NCBI RefSeq assembly: GCF_040096185.1
Contig: NZ_JBBMFF010000223.1
Coordinates: 1 to 28,860, forward strand
Length of the DNA stretch: 28,860 nucleotides
Reading direction: 5' to 3'
Origin: JAZOXB01 sp040096185
GTDB lineage: Bacteria; Bacillota; Clostridia; Oscillospirales; Oscillospiraceae
How positions within the stretch are numbered: the stretch's first letter is position 1; every line of letters begins with the position of its first letter. Positions 1 to 6,814 of this stretch are shown piece after piece. The notes under the pieces were generated by a model that was not told the DNA's origin, ran no database searches, and saw nothing but the letters and a program-made list of their open reading frames with translations. The translations under genes were made by a program, and so were the position numbers.

Positions 1-474
1 AAGATAATGCGGAAGAACATAGAAATCAATCAAATCAAGCCCTGCATCATCTTCTTGTGAGTAGTCCTCCGGCTTTTTATCCATTTGTTCAATATATTGG
101 ATAGTTGGAGCGCATATAATCGCACCCGCCGATTCACCGATCATCAGTTTTCCTTTTGCCAATTCCTGCTTCAATAGCTCATCCGTTCCCGTTTTACGGA
201 GCTGGTCCATAAGGAAGAAAGAATTTCCACCAGTAAAATATATCACATCCGCATCTTCAAAAACGGACTGTATCGTTAAATAAGCCTCCGTTGAAATATC
301 AATTTCCGTTACGGCTGCTCCCAGTTTATTGAATAGCTTTCGAGCCGAGCCGACATAACCGGTATAGCCTTCACGCAGCGAAGCTGTGGGAATAAATGCG
401 ACTTTCTTGTTATCAATTTCTTCTTTTATCAAACTTCCTACACTTGAAAAGTGCGAACATAAAAACAGTTTCAT
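1..474 (-). CDS. Peptidase E-like (S51) class I glutamine amidotransferase-fold protein, partial
   Basis: The first 158 codons of a gene that runs off the left edge. The translation starts MKLFLCSHF, has a conserved-looking TGGNSFFL stretch near residues 81-88 and a GESAGA nucleophile elbow near residues 113-118, with Ser115 the expected catalytic serine. This is the arrangement of peptidase S51 (dipeptidase E and cyanophycinase relatives), cytoplasmic hydrolases with a class I glutamine-amidotransferase-like fold. The start is set by an AGGAG about 7 bases upstream. It lies downstream of the flavodoxin in the same direction with a 36-base gap, so it may be the last gene of the same transcript. 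The substrate cannot be told from the sequence, and the C-terminus is unseen. Confidence 0.8.
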   Translation of the reverse strand, partial: MKLFLCSHFSSVGSLIKEEIDNKKVAFIPTASLREGYTGYVGSARKLFNKLGAAVTEIDISTEAYLTIQSVFEDADVIYFTGGNSFFLMDQLRKTGTDELLKQELAKGKLMIGESAGAIICAPTIQYIEQMDKKPEDYSQEDDAGLDLIDFYVLPHYL

Positions 475-510
475 CCATATCCTCCTTAATAAATTCGATT
501 TGTACTCTTT

Positions 511-990
511 TCAAAGTCCAAGTCCGTCAACCCATGCCGCAAGCTCCTGATGCCCGACGCTGCCCTTGAAGACCTTGCCTTCCAGCAGCTTTGCGCCTTT
601 GCAACTCGGCGCAAGTCGCTCGTTCGTCTTGCCAATGTTGCTTCCGCCGGAGGTCGCAAACGGGATGATCGTCTTGCCGGTCAGGTCATAGCTCTCAAGA
701 AACGTATTGATAATCGTCGGCGCGACATACCACCAGATCGGGAAGCCGACAAAGATTGTGTTGTAATCCTTCATATTATCCCGCTTCGCGGCAATCTCAG
801 GACGGGAGGCAGGATCGTTCATCTCAATCGTGCTGCGGGCTTTCTTGTCCATCCAGTTCAGATCAGTTTCCGTGTAAGGCACCTTCGGCTCAATCTCAAA
901 GATGTCCGCGCCGATTGCCTCTGCCAGCGTCTCGGCAACCTTCGCGGTCACGCCGAACGCAGAAAAATATGCTACAAGTTTATTGCTCAT
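511..990 (-). CDS. Flavodoxin family protein
   Basis: A 159-residue protein, the usual length of a short-chain flavodoxin. It starts MSNKLVAYFSAFGVTAKVAE; the segment after the first beta strand is where flavodoxins bind the FMN phosphate. The middle has a VGFPIWWYVAP segment, typical of the flavodoxin_4-type proteins that carry electrons or act as small FMN-dependent reductases. The end has an ATSGGSNIGKT loop also seen in that group. A longer open frame exists, but the ATG at 990 has a good GAGGAAGA ribosome-binding site, so I chose it. The start overlaps the end of the upstream gene by 11 bases, suggesting translational coupling. Redox partner unknown. Confidence 0.85.
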   Translation of the reverse strand: MSNKLVAYFSAFGVTAKVAETLAEAIGADIFEIEPKVPYTETDLNWMDKKARSTIEMNDPASRPEIAAKRDNMKDYNTIFVGFPIWWYVAPTIINTFLESYDLTGKTIIPFATSGGSNIGKTNERLAPSCKGAKLLEGKVFKGSVGHQELAAWVDGLGL

Positions 991-1714
991 TGTGTTCTTC
1001 CTCATCAATCTTTTCATTTCCTTCATTCAGCATGAAGTATAGCAACGCTTCCAGCAATGTTGCCATATAGTGAAGCGACCAGTTTTCTTCCGGCTCTTTT
1101 GCCATCTTATCAAGTACGGCTCGAAAAGCCGTGGTACGGTCAATCCTTGTTTCCTCATCAATGCGGTCAAGTATGCCCTTCATTTTCAGAGCAAGTTCTT
1201 TTTCCTCGTCAGAAAGCTCCGGTATGCCAAGTAGCGCAGATAGTTTCTTGTCCTGCATAATAGCATCGCATTCGATGTATGACTTGTGTTCGGCTGACAT
1301 CAATTCTTCAAAGTAGTTGATAAAAATATGAACGCGAATGCCACCTTCTTCGTCCGGGGAGAAGCAGACGGTTTGCGATTTTTCTGCAATTTCTTTCAAA
1401 AATGCAAGGTCTTCTGAGTCATCGAACTCCGCAAACGGAAGAAACATATTGATTTCCGCGTGCCAACGATGATAGTCCACCATTCCCTTGATATACCCGC
1501 GGTGTTGCTTGACAAACGAATCACAGCGTTCCAGAAGATACTCGTAGTTCTTCTTGTCCTCCGGTACAATGATCTTTGGTATCTTGTCCATTGCTTCGGA
1601 GTACGCTTTCAGCATACCCCCATTGACCGCGCGGTCAAACACCTCATCGCACCATTTATCGTATTCGACAGACTCGGTTTCCCGGTAATCCTTCTCAAAG
1701 ATAATATCGTCCAT
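980..1714 (-). CDS. Hypothetical acidic protein, function unknown
   Basis: A 244-residue acidic protein with no signal peptide or membrane segment. I do not recognise a family. It is rich in Asp and Glu and looks largely alpha-helical: a KEIAEKSQ helix, then LSDEEKELALKMKGILDRIDEE around residues 168-190, and a leucine-rich C-terminal helix with the stretch LLEALLYFM before an acidic tail. It is probably cytoplasmic. Its start lies only 4 bases downstream of the preceding gene's stop codon, and its end overlaps the flavodoxin start, so it belongs to the same operon. No enzymatic motif is apparent; a structural or binding role would be a guess. Confidence 0.65.
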   Translation of the reverse strand: MDDIIFEKDYRETESVEYDKWCDEVFDRAVNGGMLKAYSEAMDKIPKIIVPEDKKNYEYLLERCDSFVKQHRGYIKGMVDYHRWHAEINMFLPFAEFDDSEDLAFLKEIAEKSQTVCFSPDEEGGIRVHIFINYFEELMSAEHKSYIECDAIMQDKKLSALLGIPELSDEEKELALKMKGILDRIDEETRIDRTTAFRAVLDKMAKEPEENWSLHYMATLLEALLYFMLNEGNEKIDEEEHNEQ

Positions 1715-1718
1715 TGCG

Positions 1719-2405
1719 TTACCCCTTTATGATTTTCTCAAGCTGCATTTCGGTCGCGTTAGGCAGACGTGATTGCAGATGTTTTAGAATGCGCTCTTTG
1801 GATTCCTGCGGGTCTCGCTGATAGGCGGAGGTGATAAAGTCGTACCCGAAAAGCTCTTCCGGCGTCGCATATTCTGCCACACCCCAGCCATAAGGTCTTC
1901 CGTACCTGTCCTGCATATAGACAAAATCCGCAATGCAGACATAGCTCTGCATTTGCAGTCTCGTGATACACGTCTCAAAGCCGGTGTTGCCGCCCTTGCG
2001 GTAGTTCAGAGCCTCTTTCAGGCGTTTGGAAAGCATCCCGCCTTCACCGCCTATGGCTTCATAAAGCTCCTTGTCCTTGTAGGACGCCAAGCCGTCATCC
2101 CAACGGGCGTCAAAGTCATAGCCGTCACGCCGGAAGTTCGCAAAGTCCGGAATCCACTCCCGACTCACAAATCCAGCTTTCTTGTTGAAAAGTTTGCCGT
2201 AGAGACATTTGCCGCTCCGCGCAGCCGGACCTTTCCATTCCCACGGACCATCTACATCATCCGCAAACCATAACTCAGGTGGGCAAAGTTCCTCGATGGA
2301 GAAGCCGTGAATCTCATTCCGAAAGAAGGGCAGAAAGCCGTATTGCTCAACAGCGGCAATCAAGTCATCGGCACTATGCAGTTGTCCGACATCTCGCTCT
2401 GACAT
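1719..2405 (-). CDS. AlkZ-related-like protein (uncertain)
   Basis: A 228-residue protein. The order of motifs, namely an N-terminal AVEQYGFLPFF, then FSIEELCPPELWF, then GPWEWKGPAA and a later KLFNKKAGFVSREW, matches my memory of proteins annotated as AlkZ-related, a group linked by name to the AlkZ/YcaQ DNA glycosylases. That assignment is from memory and unconfirmed. The C-terminal part has MQDRYGRPYGWGVAEYATPEELFG, which also recurs in that group. There is no signal peptide. The start codon shares one base with the stop of the gene upstream (TAATG), a strong sign of coupling. If the relation holds, a DNA repair or DNA-binding role would be possible but is not shown. Confidence 0.6.
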   Translation of the reverse strand: MSERDVGQLHSADDLIAAVEQYGFLPFFRNEIHGFSIEELCPPELWFADDVDGPWEWKGPAARSGKCLYGKLFNKKAGFVSREWIPDFANFRRDGYDFDARWDDGLASYKDKELYEAIGGEGGMLSKRLKEALNYRKGGNTGFETCITRLQMQSYVCIADFVYMQDRYGRPYGWGVAEYATPEELFGYDFITSAYQRDPQESKERILKHLQSRLPNATEMQLEKIIKG

Positions 2406-2710
2406 TACTCTGCCTCTTCAATCACGCCATAATCAATCAGGATATTTTTCTCCGCATACTGCGGGTAAACAATACCCATCATTTCATACTGATAACGTCT
2501 CACGCGGCGATGCTCCTGAACCGGCTCCGGTGCATACGCAGCGGTTTCACAGTGCGCATATTCCGGCATTTCCGCAAGATCATCCCGAACGGCACGGATA
2601 AGCGCGTTTGCCACATCATCAATGCTTTTGCCGGTTTCCACGGCAACCAGTTCGTGCTTCCGGACTGCCTTGTCCAGATTACCGGGGGAGCGAAACAGCT
2701 TGTATTTCAT
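2405..2710 (-). CDS. Small hypothetical protein
   Basis: A 101-residue protein with no family I recognise. The N-terminal half has basic and aliphatic residues (KYKLFRSPGNLDKAVRKHEL) followed by an amphipathic helix containing SIDDVANALIRAVRDDLAEM. The C-terminal half has RRVRRYQYEMMGIVYPQYAEKN. No membrane segment or metal motif is seen. The gene shares one base with the next gene downstream, and the gap from the gene upstream is 33 bases, so it is in the middle of the operon. The tight coupling with the AlkZ-related-like gene suggests the two are made together. Confidence 0.6.
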   Translation of the reverse strand: MKYKLFRSPGNLDKAVRKHELVAVETGKSIDDVANALIRAVRDDLAEMPEYAHCETAAYAPEPVQEHRRVRRYQYEMMGIVYPQYAEKNILIDYGVIEEAE

Positions 2711-2743
2711 ATCATTGCCCGTCCTTTCTCTCTATCGGTCTAT

Positions 2744-3568
2744 CTATTCTTCCTGAAATCTGTTCTTTAGGGACGCAATCATCGCTTGTGCGGCGATGCT
2801 CAGATACAAAACTCCAATTTCATAGATAAATTCGCGGTCGATCACGATAAAGCATTCTCTAATGTGTGTGAAAACCAGTTCCAGCAAGTCCCTGTACAGT
2901 GGATCATCAAAGGGCTTGAACCGTGCAAACTTGCTTTTGGCAGCGTCCCATGTCATGGACGCTTCGCCCTCAGCACTGGTCATCACCTCGCAGAGAATCA
3001 TGCTGACGCCCATTTTCCCGCTGCCGGTCAGGAGTTCTCCTTCGTAATAGCTGAGAAGGTCTTTCTTACGTCGGAGCGGAATCATATCACAGTTGTCATC
3101 AAGCTCAAATGCAATCAGCTCCGCAGCGAGTTCCCGCCAGACCGCATATCCGGCGTTAATGGTTCCGTCCTCTTCGCGGCTGATGGTATCGTCCATGCAG
3201 TATCGTTCATAGAAGTTATCCCCGCCAAGCTCGTTGCGGGTGCAGAAGATATGCGCCAGCTCATGCAGAAGAATGTGCTTCAACTCTGCCGGATAACGCG
3301 CAATGTCTGTCCGCAGAAGGATTCCATCAACGCCGCCTCCTTTACCGACGAAGGCAGAGGCATGAAAGTCAAAATAGCCGTCCTCTGTATAGCGGTCTTC
3401 CAGCCGATCAGGGAAATACTGCTTGCAGAACTGCTCAAAGACTTCCTGCTGGTTTTCCGCCTGAAAGCAGCACAGCACAAGGTTGTCCTCGCTGAACTCT
3501 GCCCCCAAGCGTTCGTTAAAGATGGAAGCGGCATAGAAAAGGGCTTCTTTATAGTCGTTATCGTTCAT
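2744..3568 (-). CDS. Putative zinc metallopeptidase (HExxH), unknown family
   Basis: A 274-residue soluble protein with an HELAH motif at about residues 102-106, within the helix ILLHELAHIFC. About 35 residues later comes a RELAAELIAFELDD helix that could supply the third, glutamate zinc ligand, as in gluzincin-like peptidases. No signal peptide is visible, so it would act in the cytoplasm. It differs from the ImmA/IrrE protein upstream in lacking the E-A-N-x-F-A pattern. The gap to that gene is 24 bases, so the two proteases are probably expressed together. Its target is unknown; a role in regulating the element or in a defence-like response is inference only. Confidence 0.65.
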   Translation of the reverse strand: MNDNDYKEALFYAASIFNERLGAEFSEDNLVLCCFQAENQQEVFEQFCKQYFPDRLEDRYTEDGYFDFHASAFVGKGGGVDGILLRTDIARYPAELKHILLHELAHIFCTRNELGGDNFYERYCMDDTISREEDGTINAGYAVWRELAAELIAFELDDNCDMIPLRRKKDLLSYYEGELLTGSGKMGVSMILCEVMTSAEGEASMTWDAAKSKFARFKPFDDPLYRDLLELVFTHIRECFIVIDREFIYEIGVLYLSIAAQAMIASLKNRFQEE

Positions 3569-3592
3569 CTAATTACTATCCTTCATCCTCAT

Positions 3593-4129
3593 TCAACCCT
3601 CCGGTCTGACATTTTTCAGGAAGTCAGAGTGCGGTACATAAGGCAAGTTGAGCTGCCAGCCCATGCGGTTCAGCTCGTTGAGCTTGATCAGCATCAGGTT
3701 GATGTTTGTTCCCATTGCAGCCGAGAGCTGCACCACATCGTAGTCCTGCTTCATCAGGTCAATCAGCTCATCATCGTCAATGATCAGGTGTGAGGCAAAC
3801 GCATTCGCCTCATATTCGTGTTTTGTGCGCATATCGAACAGCACGAACTCCGGGAGCGGTTCGTTTCCTTTGGCAAGATCACGGTGAAAGGTATCATGCC
3901 CGATCTCGTGACCGCAAACCATTTGCATGATCAGATACTCCATGTTGGAGTTCAGAAGAATATGCCGCTCTTTATGGCGGTAGGTGTACATTCCGAGCAG
4001 ATCGTTCAGATTGTCAAGAAAATGGAGATGAATGCCCAGCTCACGGGCAATCTTCAAGGTATCTCTTGTTCCACAGCTTTTGACAATGCTGTTCGCCTTT
4101 TTGTATATTTCCTCGGAGCGAATTATCAC
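3593..4129 (-). CDS. ImmA/IrrE family metallo-endopeptidase
   Basis: A 178-residue protein, typical length for compact ImmA proteins. It has HEIGH around residues 74-78 and the downstream helix KHEYEANAFASHLII, which together form the ImmA/IrrE (COG2856) zinc site: two His, the catalytic Glu, and a Glu in the second helix. In ICEBs1, ImmA cleaves the ImmR repressor to release element excision genes; in deinococci IrrE cleaves DdrO. Here it lies just downstream of an XRE repressor in the same direction, the same order as immR-immA. The most likely role is proteolysis of that repressor after a damage or signalling cue. The 68-base gap from the repressor stop shows no clear terminator. Confidence 0.9.
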   Translation of the reverse strand: MIIRSEEIYKKANSIVKSCGTRDTLKIARELGIHLHFLDNLNDLLGMYTYRHKERHILLNSNMEYLIMQMVCGHEIGHDTFHRDLAKGNEPLPEFVLFDMRTKHEYEANAFASHLIIDDDELIDLMKQDYDVVQLSAAMGTNINLMLIKLNELNRMGWQLNLPYVPHSDFLKNVRPEG

Positions 4130-4197
4130 GGGACCTTCACCCCTTTCATGTTGAAAACAGTCAAAGTAAATCCGTCAAGAAACCGAGACGCAGACAG

Positions 4198-4626
4198 TTA
4201 TTCCTCTGCGTCCGTACCGGTCTTCTTGTATTTCTTCGGCGTGTATTTCTCAACATTCCGGGCTTTGGATTCCCAATATATATCCTGCAACGCCTTCATC
4301 ACCGCATCCTTGTCCTGCTCAGACAGCGTACCGCCCGCAAACAAGCCGGACATCCCTTCAATCAGGTCCTTTGCCTGTTTCATGCCACGGGAGCCGTACT
4401 GCTCGGATGCCTGAACCACAAACTCTTCGTCCTCGGTCAGCAGATAGTTCACATCCACCTTGAAGTATTCCGCGATTTTTCTGTAAGCGTCCTTGGTACG
4501 GGGAAAGGAAATGCCGTTCTCGTACCGGGTAATCATACGCCTGTTGATCCCCAGTGCATCGGCTACTTCCTGCTGGGTCAGCTTCCGCTTCTCCCGTTCA
4601 GCCTTGAATTTCTCTCCAAACGTCAT
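4198..4626 (-). CDS. XRE-family transcriptional repressor
   Basis: A 142-residue protein. The N-terminal helix-turn-helix is clear: KLTQQEVADALGINRRMITRYENGISFP, followed by a KIAEYFKVDVNYLL helix. The C-terminal part is a charged linker and helix, possibly the region cut by an ImmA protease, and it ends in a basic patch. I prefer the ATG at 4626 (start MTFGEKFK); a GTG at 4638 is in frame but sits directly on the AGGAG. The gene is divergent from the zinc-ribbon, sigma and recombinase operon across about 250 bases that hold a perfect promoter and palindromes. By analogy with ImmR it probably represses the rightward promoter and perhaps its own. Confidence 0.88.
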   Translation of the reverse strand: MTFGEKFKAEREKRKLTQQEVADALGINRRMITRYENGISFPRTKDAYRKIAEYFKVDVNYLLTEDEEFVVQASEQYGSRGMKQAKDLIEGMSGLFAGGTLSEQDKDAVMKALQDIYWESKARNVEKYTPKKYKKTGTDAEE

Positions 4627-4681
4627 TTTGGTAATCACTCCTGTTCACAAAAAGTTTGCGACATCAAATTGCGCAAGTCTA

Positions 4682-4710
4682 TTGACAAAGGCACTTGAAG
4701 TGCGTATAAT
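4682..4710 (+). promoter_or_regulatory. Consensus sigma-A promoter with embedded operator palindrome
   Basis: TTGACA at 4682-4687 and TATAAT at 4705-4710 are separated by exactly 17 bases, a perfect match to the housekeeping promoter. The spacer contains the 13-base palindrome GCACTTGAAGTGC at 4691-4703. A repressor bound there would block RNA polymerase. It reads rightward into the small unknown gene, the second metalloprotease and beyond, and lies upstream of the divergent XRE gene, its most likely regulator. Confidence 0.85.
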
Positions 4711-4717
4711 AATGACT

Positions 4718-4817
4718 GAGCAATCCAACTACTCATAGTATATCTTGAATTGCTCATCCTGTCAAGGGGCATGAGTAGTTGTACACGAAAAAGTTACATC
4801 TTTTGAGCAGTTCAAAT
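4718..4817 (+). promoter_or_regulatory. Structured 5' leader with interlocking inverted repeats
   Basis: This stretch follows the promoter at 4682-4710. GAGCAAT at 4718-4724 is repeated inverted at 4749-4755; AACTACTCAT at 4727-4736 is repeated inverted at 4771-4780, a perfect 10-base match; CTTGA at 4744-4748 pairs with TCAAG at 4762-4766. The pairs interlock, so the RNA could adopt alternative folds. The leader runs about 180 bases before the first good start codon. Alternatively the repeats could be DNA operators. Confidence 0.5.
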
Positions 4818-4895
4818 GGACAGGCATTTATGCTGCCGAAGATTATCCGTACCGGCATACACCGGTATGAGGGAACAGGAGTGAGAAAAACAGAA

Positions 4896-5156
4896 ATGGC
4901 TACACAGTACAGAAAAGCATACGTCCCGGTTACGCTGGATGTGGACAAGGAGGGGGCAATCCTCCCTCGCCTTATCTGGTGGGACAACGGTGTAATCTTT
5001 CAAATCGACCAGATTCTATACAAATGCCGCGCCACATCCAAAAAGGTTGGGGGCGGAGGCATCCGTTACACAGTTCAGATTCGCGGAAAGGAGTCATTTC
5101 TTTTCCACGAAGGAGACAAGTGGTTCGTCGAAGCAAAGGAGGACAACTGCTCATGA
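4896..5156 (+). CDS. Small hypothetical protein, first gene of rightward operon
   Basis: An 86-residue protein starting MATQYRKAYVPVTLDV. The frame is open further upstream, but the upstream residues overlap the structured leader and look non-coding; the ATG at 4896 follows an AGGAG about 11 bases away, a layout identical to that of the XRE gene. The protein is basic, beta-rich in appearance (LIWWDNGVIFQIDQIL, RYTVQIRGKESFLF) and has no membrane or metal motif. I do not recognise a family. It overlaps the next gene by four bases (ATGA), so the two are translated together. A role as a small partner of the metalloprotease next to it is inference. Confidence 0.65.
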   Translation: MATQYRKAYVPVTLDVDKEGAILPRLIWWDNGVIFQIDQILYKCRATSKKVGGGGIRYTVQIRGKESFLFHEGDKWFVEAKEDNCS

Positions 5157-5881
5157 TTTTATCCCAGCGCCAACTTGAAGAAATTGCAGCCTCAACAACG
5201 AAGGACTTCAACCGGTTCTTTTTCGGGGATGAGGCGGACAAGCCCGACCGATCAGCTTTGCCAACACCCATTGATCAGTTTGCAAAGAACTATCTCGGTC
5301 TTCGCGTATCATTCGCCCGTCTCTCGCCGGACGGAAGCATCTGCGGTGTCACTGCCTATGCCGACACTGAGTACAAGATCACGGAACTTGGTATTACGCG
5401 CACACTGGCTTTGAAGCGTAATCAAATTATCTTGGACGAGAGCTTCATTCGATCCGGCAACGTGCAGCGGCTCTGCGCCAAGCGCAGATTTACCCTTGCC
5501 CACGAGTGCGCCCATCAGATTCTCTTCCAACTGGAATCGGAAGAGGTAAAGGCGTCCTGCGAAATGAAATATTCCGCACGGACAGCCTATACGCCGCGAG
5601 AGCTGAAAACCCGCGAGGACTGGAACGAGTGGCAAGCAAATGTCTTGGGCGCGGCGATCCTGCTTCCTCAAAAAGAGGTTGACCTGGCAATGCGTCGGTT
5701 TGCAGAAACGCCGCTGATCAATTACGAGGGGAGGTATTCGTATGGTGATCACTTAACGCTGCGCCTTTTCTGCCGGTTGTTCGGTGTCTCCAAGACAACG
5801 GCGTCTATCCGCCTTCGTCAGCTCGGCTACATGGTAGATCGTCCATTCAGTGAGTATGTTGACCCATTGGAGGTGTGGTAA
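5153..5881 (+). CDS. ImmA/IrrE-like metallo-endopeptidase, second copy
   Basis: A 242-residue protein with a clear HECAH motif in FTLAHECAHQILFQL and, about 60 residues later, the helix EWQANVLGAAILLP, where the Glu fits the third zinc ligand of the ImmA/IrrE fold. A C-terminal segment, FCRLFGVSKTTASIRLRQLGYM, looks like a small helix-turn-helix-type module often seen at the end of these proteins. The start at 5153 has a near-perfect AAAGGAGG and overlaps the stop of the preceding gene. It differs in length and sequence from the ImmA protein at 3593-4129, so it is not a recent duplicate. Being on the repressed side of the switch, it could give positive feedback once expressed. Confidence 0.85.
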   Translation: MILSQRQLEEIAASTTKDFNRFFFGDEADKPDRSALPTPIDQFAKNYLGLRVSFARLSPDGSICGVTAYADTEYKITELGITRTLALKRNQIILDESFIRSGNVQRLCAKRRFTLAHECAHQILFQLESEEVKASCEMKYSARTAYTPRELKTREDWNEWQANVLGAAILLPQKEVDLAMRRFAETPLINYEGRYSYGDHLTLRLFCRLFGVSKTTASIRLRQLGYMVDRPFSEYVDPLEVW

Positions 5882-6123
5882 TGAAGAGAGCATCCATTCG
5901 GGTTCAGGAACCGACGCCGGAGCTGATCGAAAAAATCCGCAGGGCAAGAGTTGCCATTTCCCAGCAGAAGCCCCGATACCTGAAATGTCCCTATTGTCAG
6001 CATAATGCCATTGCTGTCTACGAGGACACGAGGGGTCATGTAGAATCCAAGTGCAAGAAATGCGGGCGGATCACAGTCTTTGATGTGCTGAATATGAGAA
6101 GACTGCGACCGCGTACCAAGTAA
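5881..6123 (+). CDS. Small zinc-ribbon protein (Com-like)
   Basis: An 80-residue basic protein with two CxxC knuckles, CPYC at about residues 38-41 and CKKC at about 58-61, about 16 residues apart: a compact zinc ribbon. It recalls the Com-type regulators of phages, which bind nucleic acid, but the resemblance is only to the knuckles. Two arginine-rich ends (MKRASIRV and RRLRPRTK) would favour DNA or RNA binding. The ATG overlaps the stop of the preceding gene (TAATG) and is preceded by GGAGGTG. It is the last gene before a structured RNA region, so a role in regulating later genes of the element is plausible. Confidence 0.75.
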   Translation: MKRASIRVQEPTPELIEKIRRARVAISQQKPRYLKCPYCQHNAIAVYEDTRGHVESKCKKCGRITVFDVLNMRRLRPRTK

Positions 6124-6179
6124 GAACCGGAGGACAAGCCTCTGTTCTAAAATAAAATATATGTCATAGCTGAGCTGTG

Positions 6180-6290
6180 GAGCCGCCTGATAGGTGAAGT
6201 CATCCTAATGCCGCATGAGACAGAGTTTAATTGCTCTGTTTTATCGGCATGGGATTCAAACCTCACCGTCATGCGGCTCTTTTTCTGTCT
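6180..6290 (+). ncRNA. Candidate structured RNA: nested rod-like fold ending in a U-tract
   Basis: Five complementary segments are nested in order. GAGCCGC (6180-6186) pairs with GCGGCTC (6273-6279); GGTGA (6193-6197) with TCACC (6263-6267); ATCC (6202-6205) with GGAT (6252-6255); ATGCCG (6208-6213) with CGGCAT (6245-6250); ACAGAG (6220-6225) with CTCTGT (6234-6239). The outer stem is followed by TTTTTCT, so the fold could act as a terminator or attenuator ahead of the sigma-like gene. Internal loops are uneven, as in regulatory RNAs. It lies between the zinc-ribbon gene and the sigma-like gene in the 208-base gap 6124-6331. I do not recognise a named RNA family. Confidence 0.55.
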
Positions 6291-6331
6291 TCACCCTTCC
6301 CGCTGCTCCCGCGCAGCGGAAAGGATGAACA

Positions 6332-6814
6332 ATGAAAATCCCTAAGACCCCTATCGCGTTCGATTACGACCTCTGGACTACGGAGGACGGCAAGTGCATG
6401 GTGCGCGTGAAACGAACCGGCGAAGTTTCCGAGGTTGACCGCAAGGTTATGAGAATCCTTCGCGCAGAGGAAAAGCGGATCAGACGCTCGTATGGCTCTG
6501 ACAACACCTCTGAGGATGAGGACGGCGCAGAGAAAATTTCTGATACCGTGCTGTCCCTTGACGCTATGCCGGAGGACGATGTGAAGTCCGCTGCATGGCT
6601 GGCAGACTCCCGCGACTGCATGGAGGAACTGATCACCGCCCTCAAAGAGAAGGAGCTTCTTTCCATTCTGACCGAGAAGCAGCGCGAATTGTATCTTGCG
6701 ATGACCCGTGAAGGACTGACTCTTCGAGAGTTTGCCCGAAGGAAAGGCATCGGCATCAGAGCTGCATTTGACCTCAAAGCAGCGGTGCAGAAAAAATTTC
6801 AAAGAATTTTTTGA
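6332..6814 (+). CDS. Sigma-70-like factor, region-4-type HTH
   Basis: A 160-residue protein. The C-terminal part reads LTEKQRELYLAMTREGLTLREFARRKGIGIRAAFDLKAAVQKKF, a sigma region 4 helix-turn-helix with the usual spacing. The N-terminal half is charged and resembles the short element-borne sigma-like proteins of Firmicutes ICEs rather than a full sigma factor; no convincing region 2 is seen. It starts at an ATG with AAAGGA 7-8 bases upstream. Position downstream of the repressor/protease switch and upstream of the recombinase genes suggests it directs transcription of later element genes. It could instead be a DNA-binding activator. Confidence 0.75.
   Translation: MKIPKTPIAFDYDLWTTEDGKCMVRVKRTGEVSEVDRKVMRILRAEEKRIRRSYGSDNTSEDEDGAEKISDTVLSLDAMPEDDVKSAAWLADSRDCMEELITALKEKELLSILTEKQRELYLAMTREGLTLREFARRKGIGIRAAFDLKAAVQKKFQRIF

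Noticed and set aside
2786..3793. Plus-strand open frame of 335 codons
   Set aside because: It is the mirror of the HExxH protein and ImmA genes. Those minus-strand frames have motifs and ribosome-binding sites; this one has neither.
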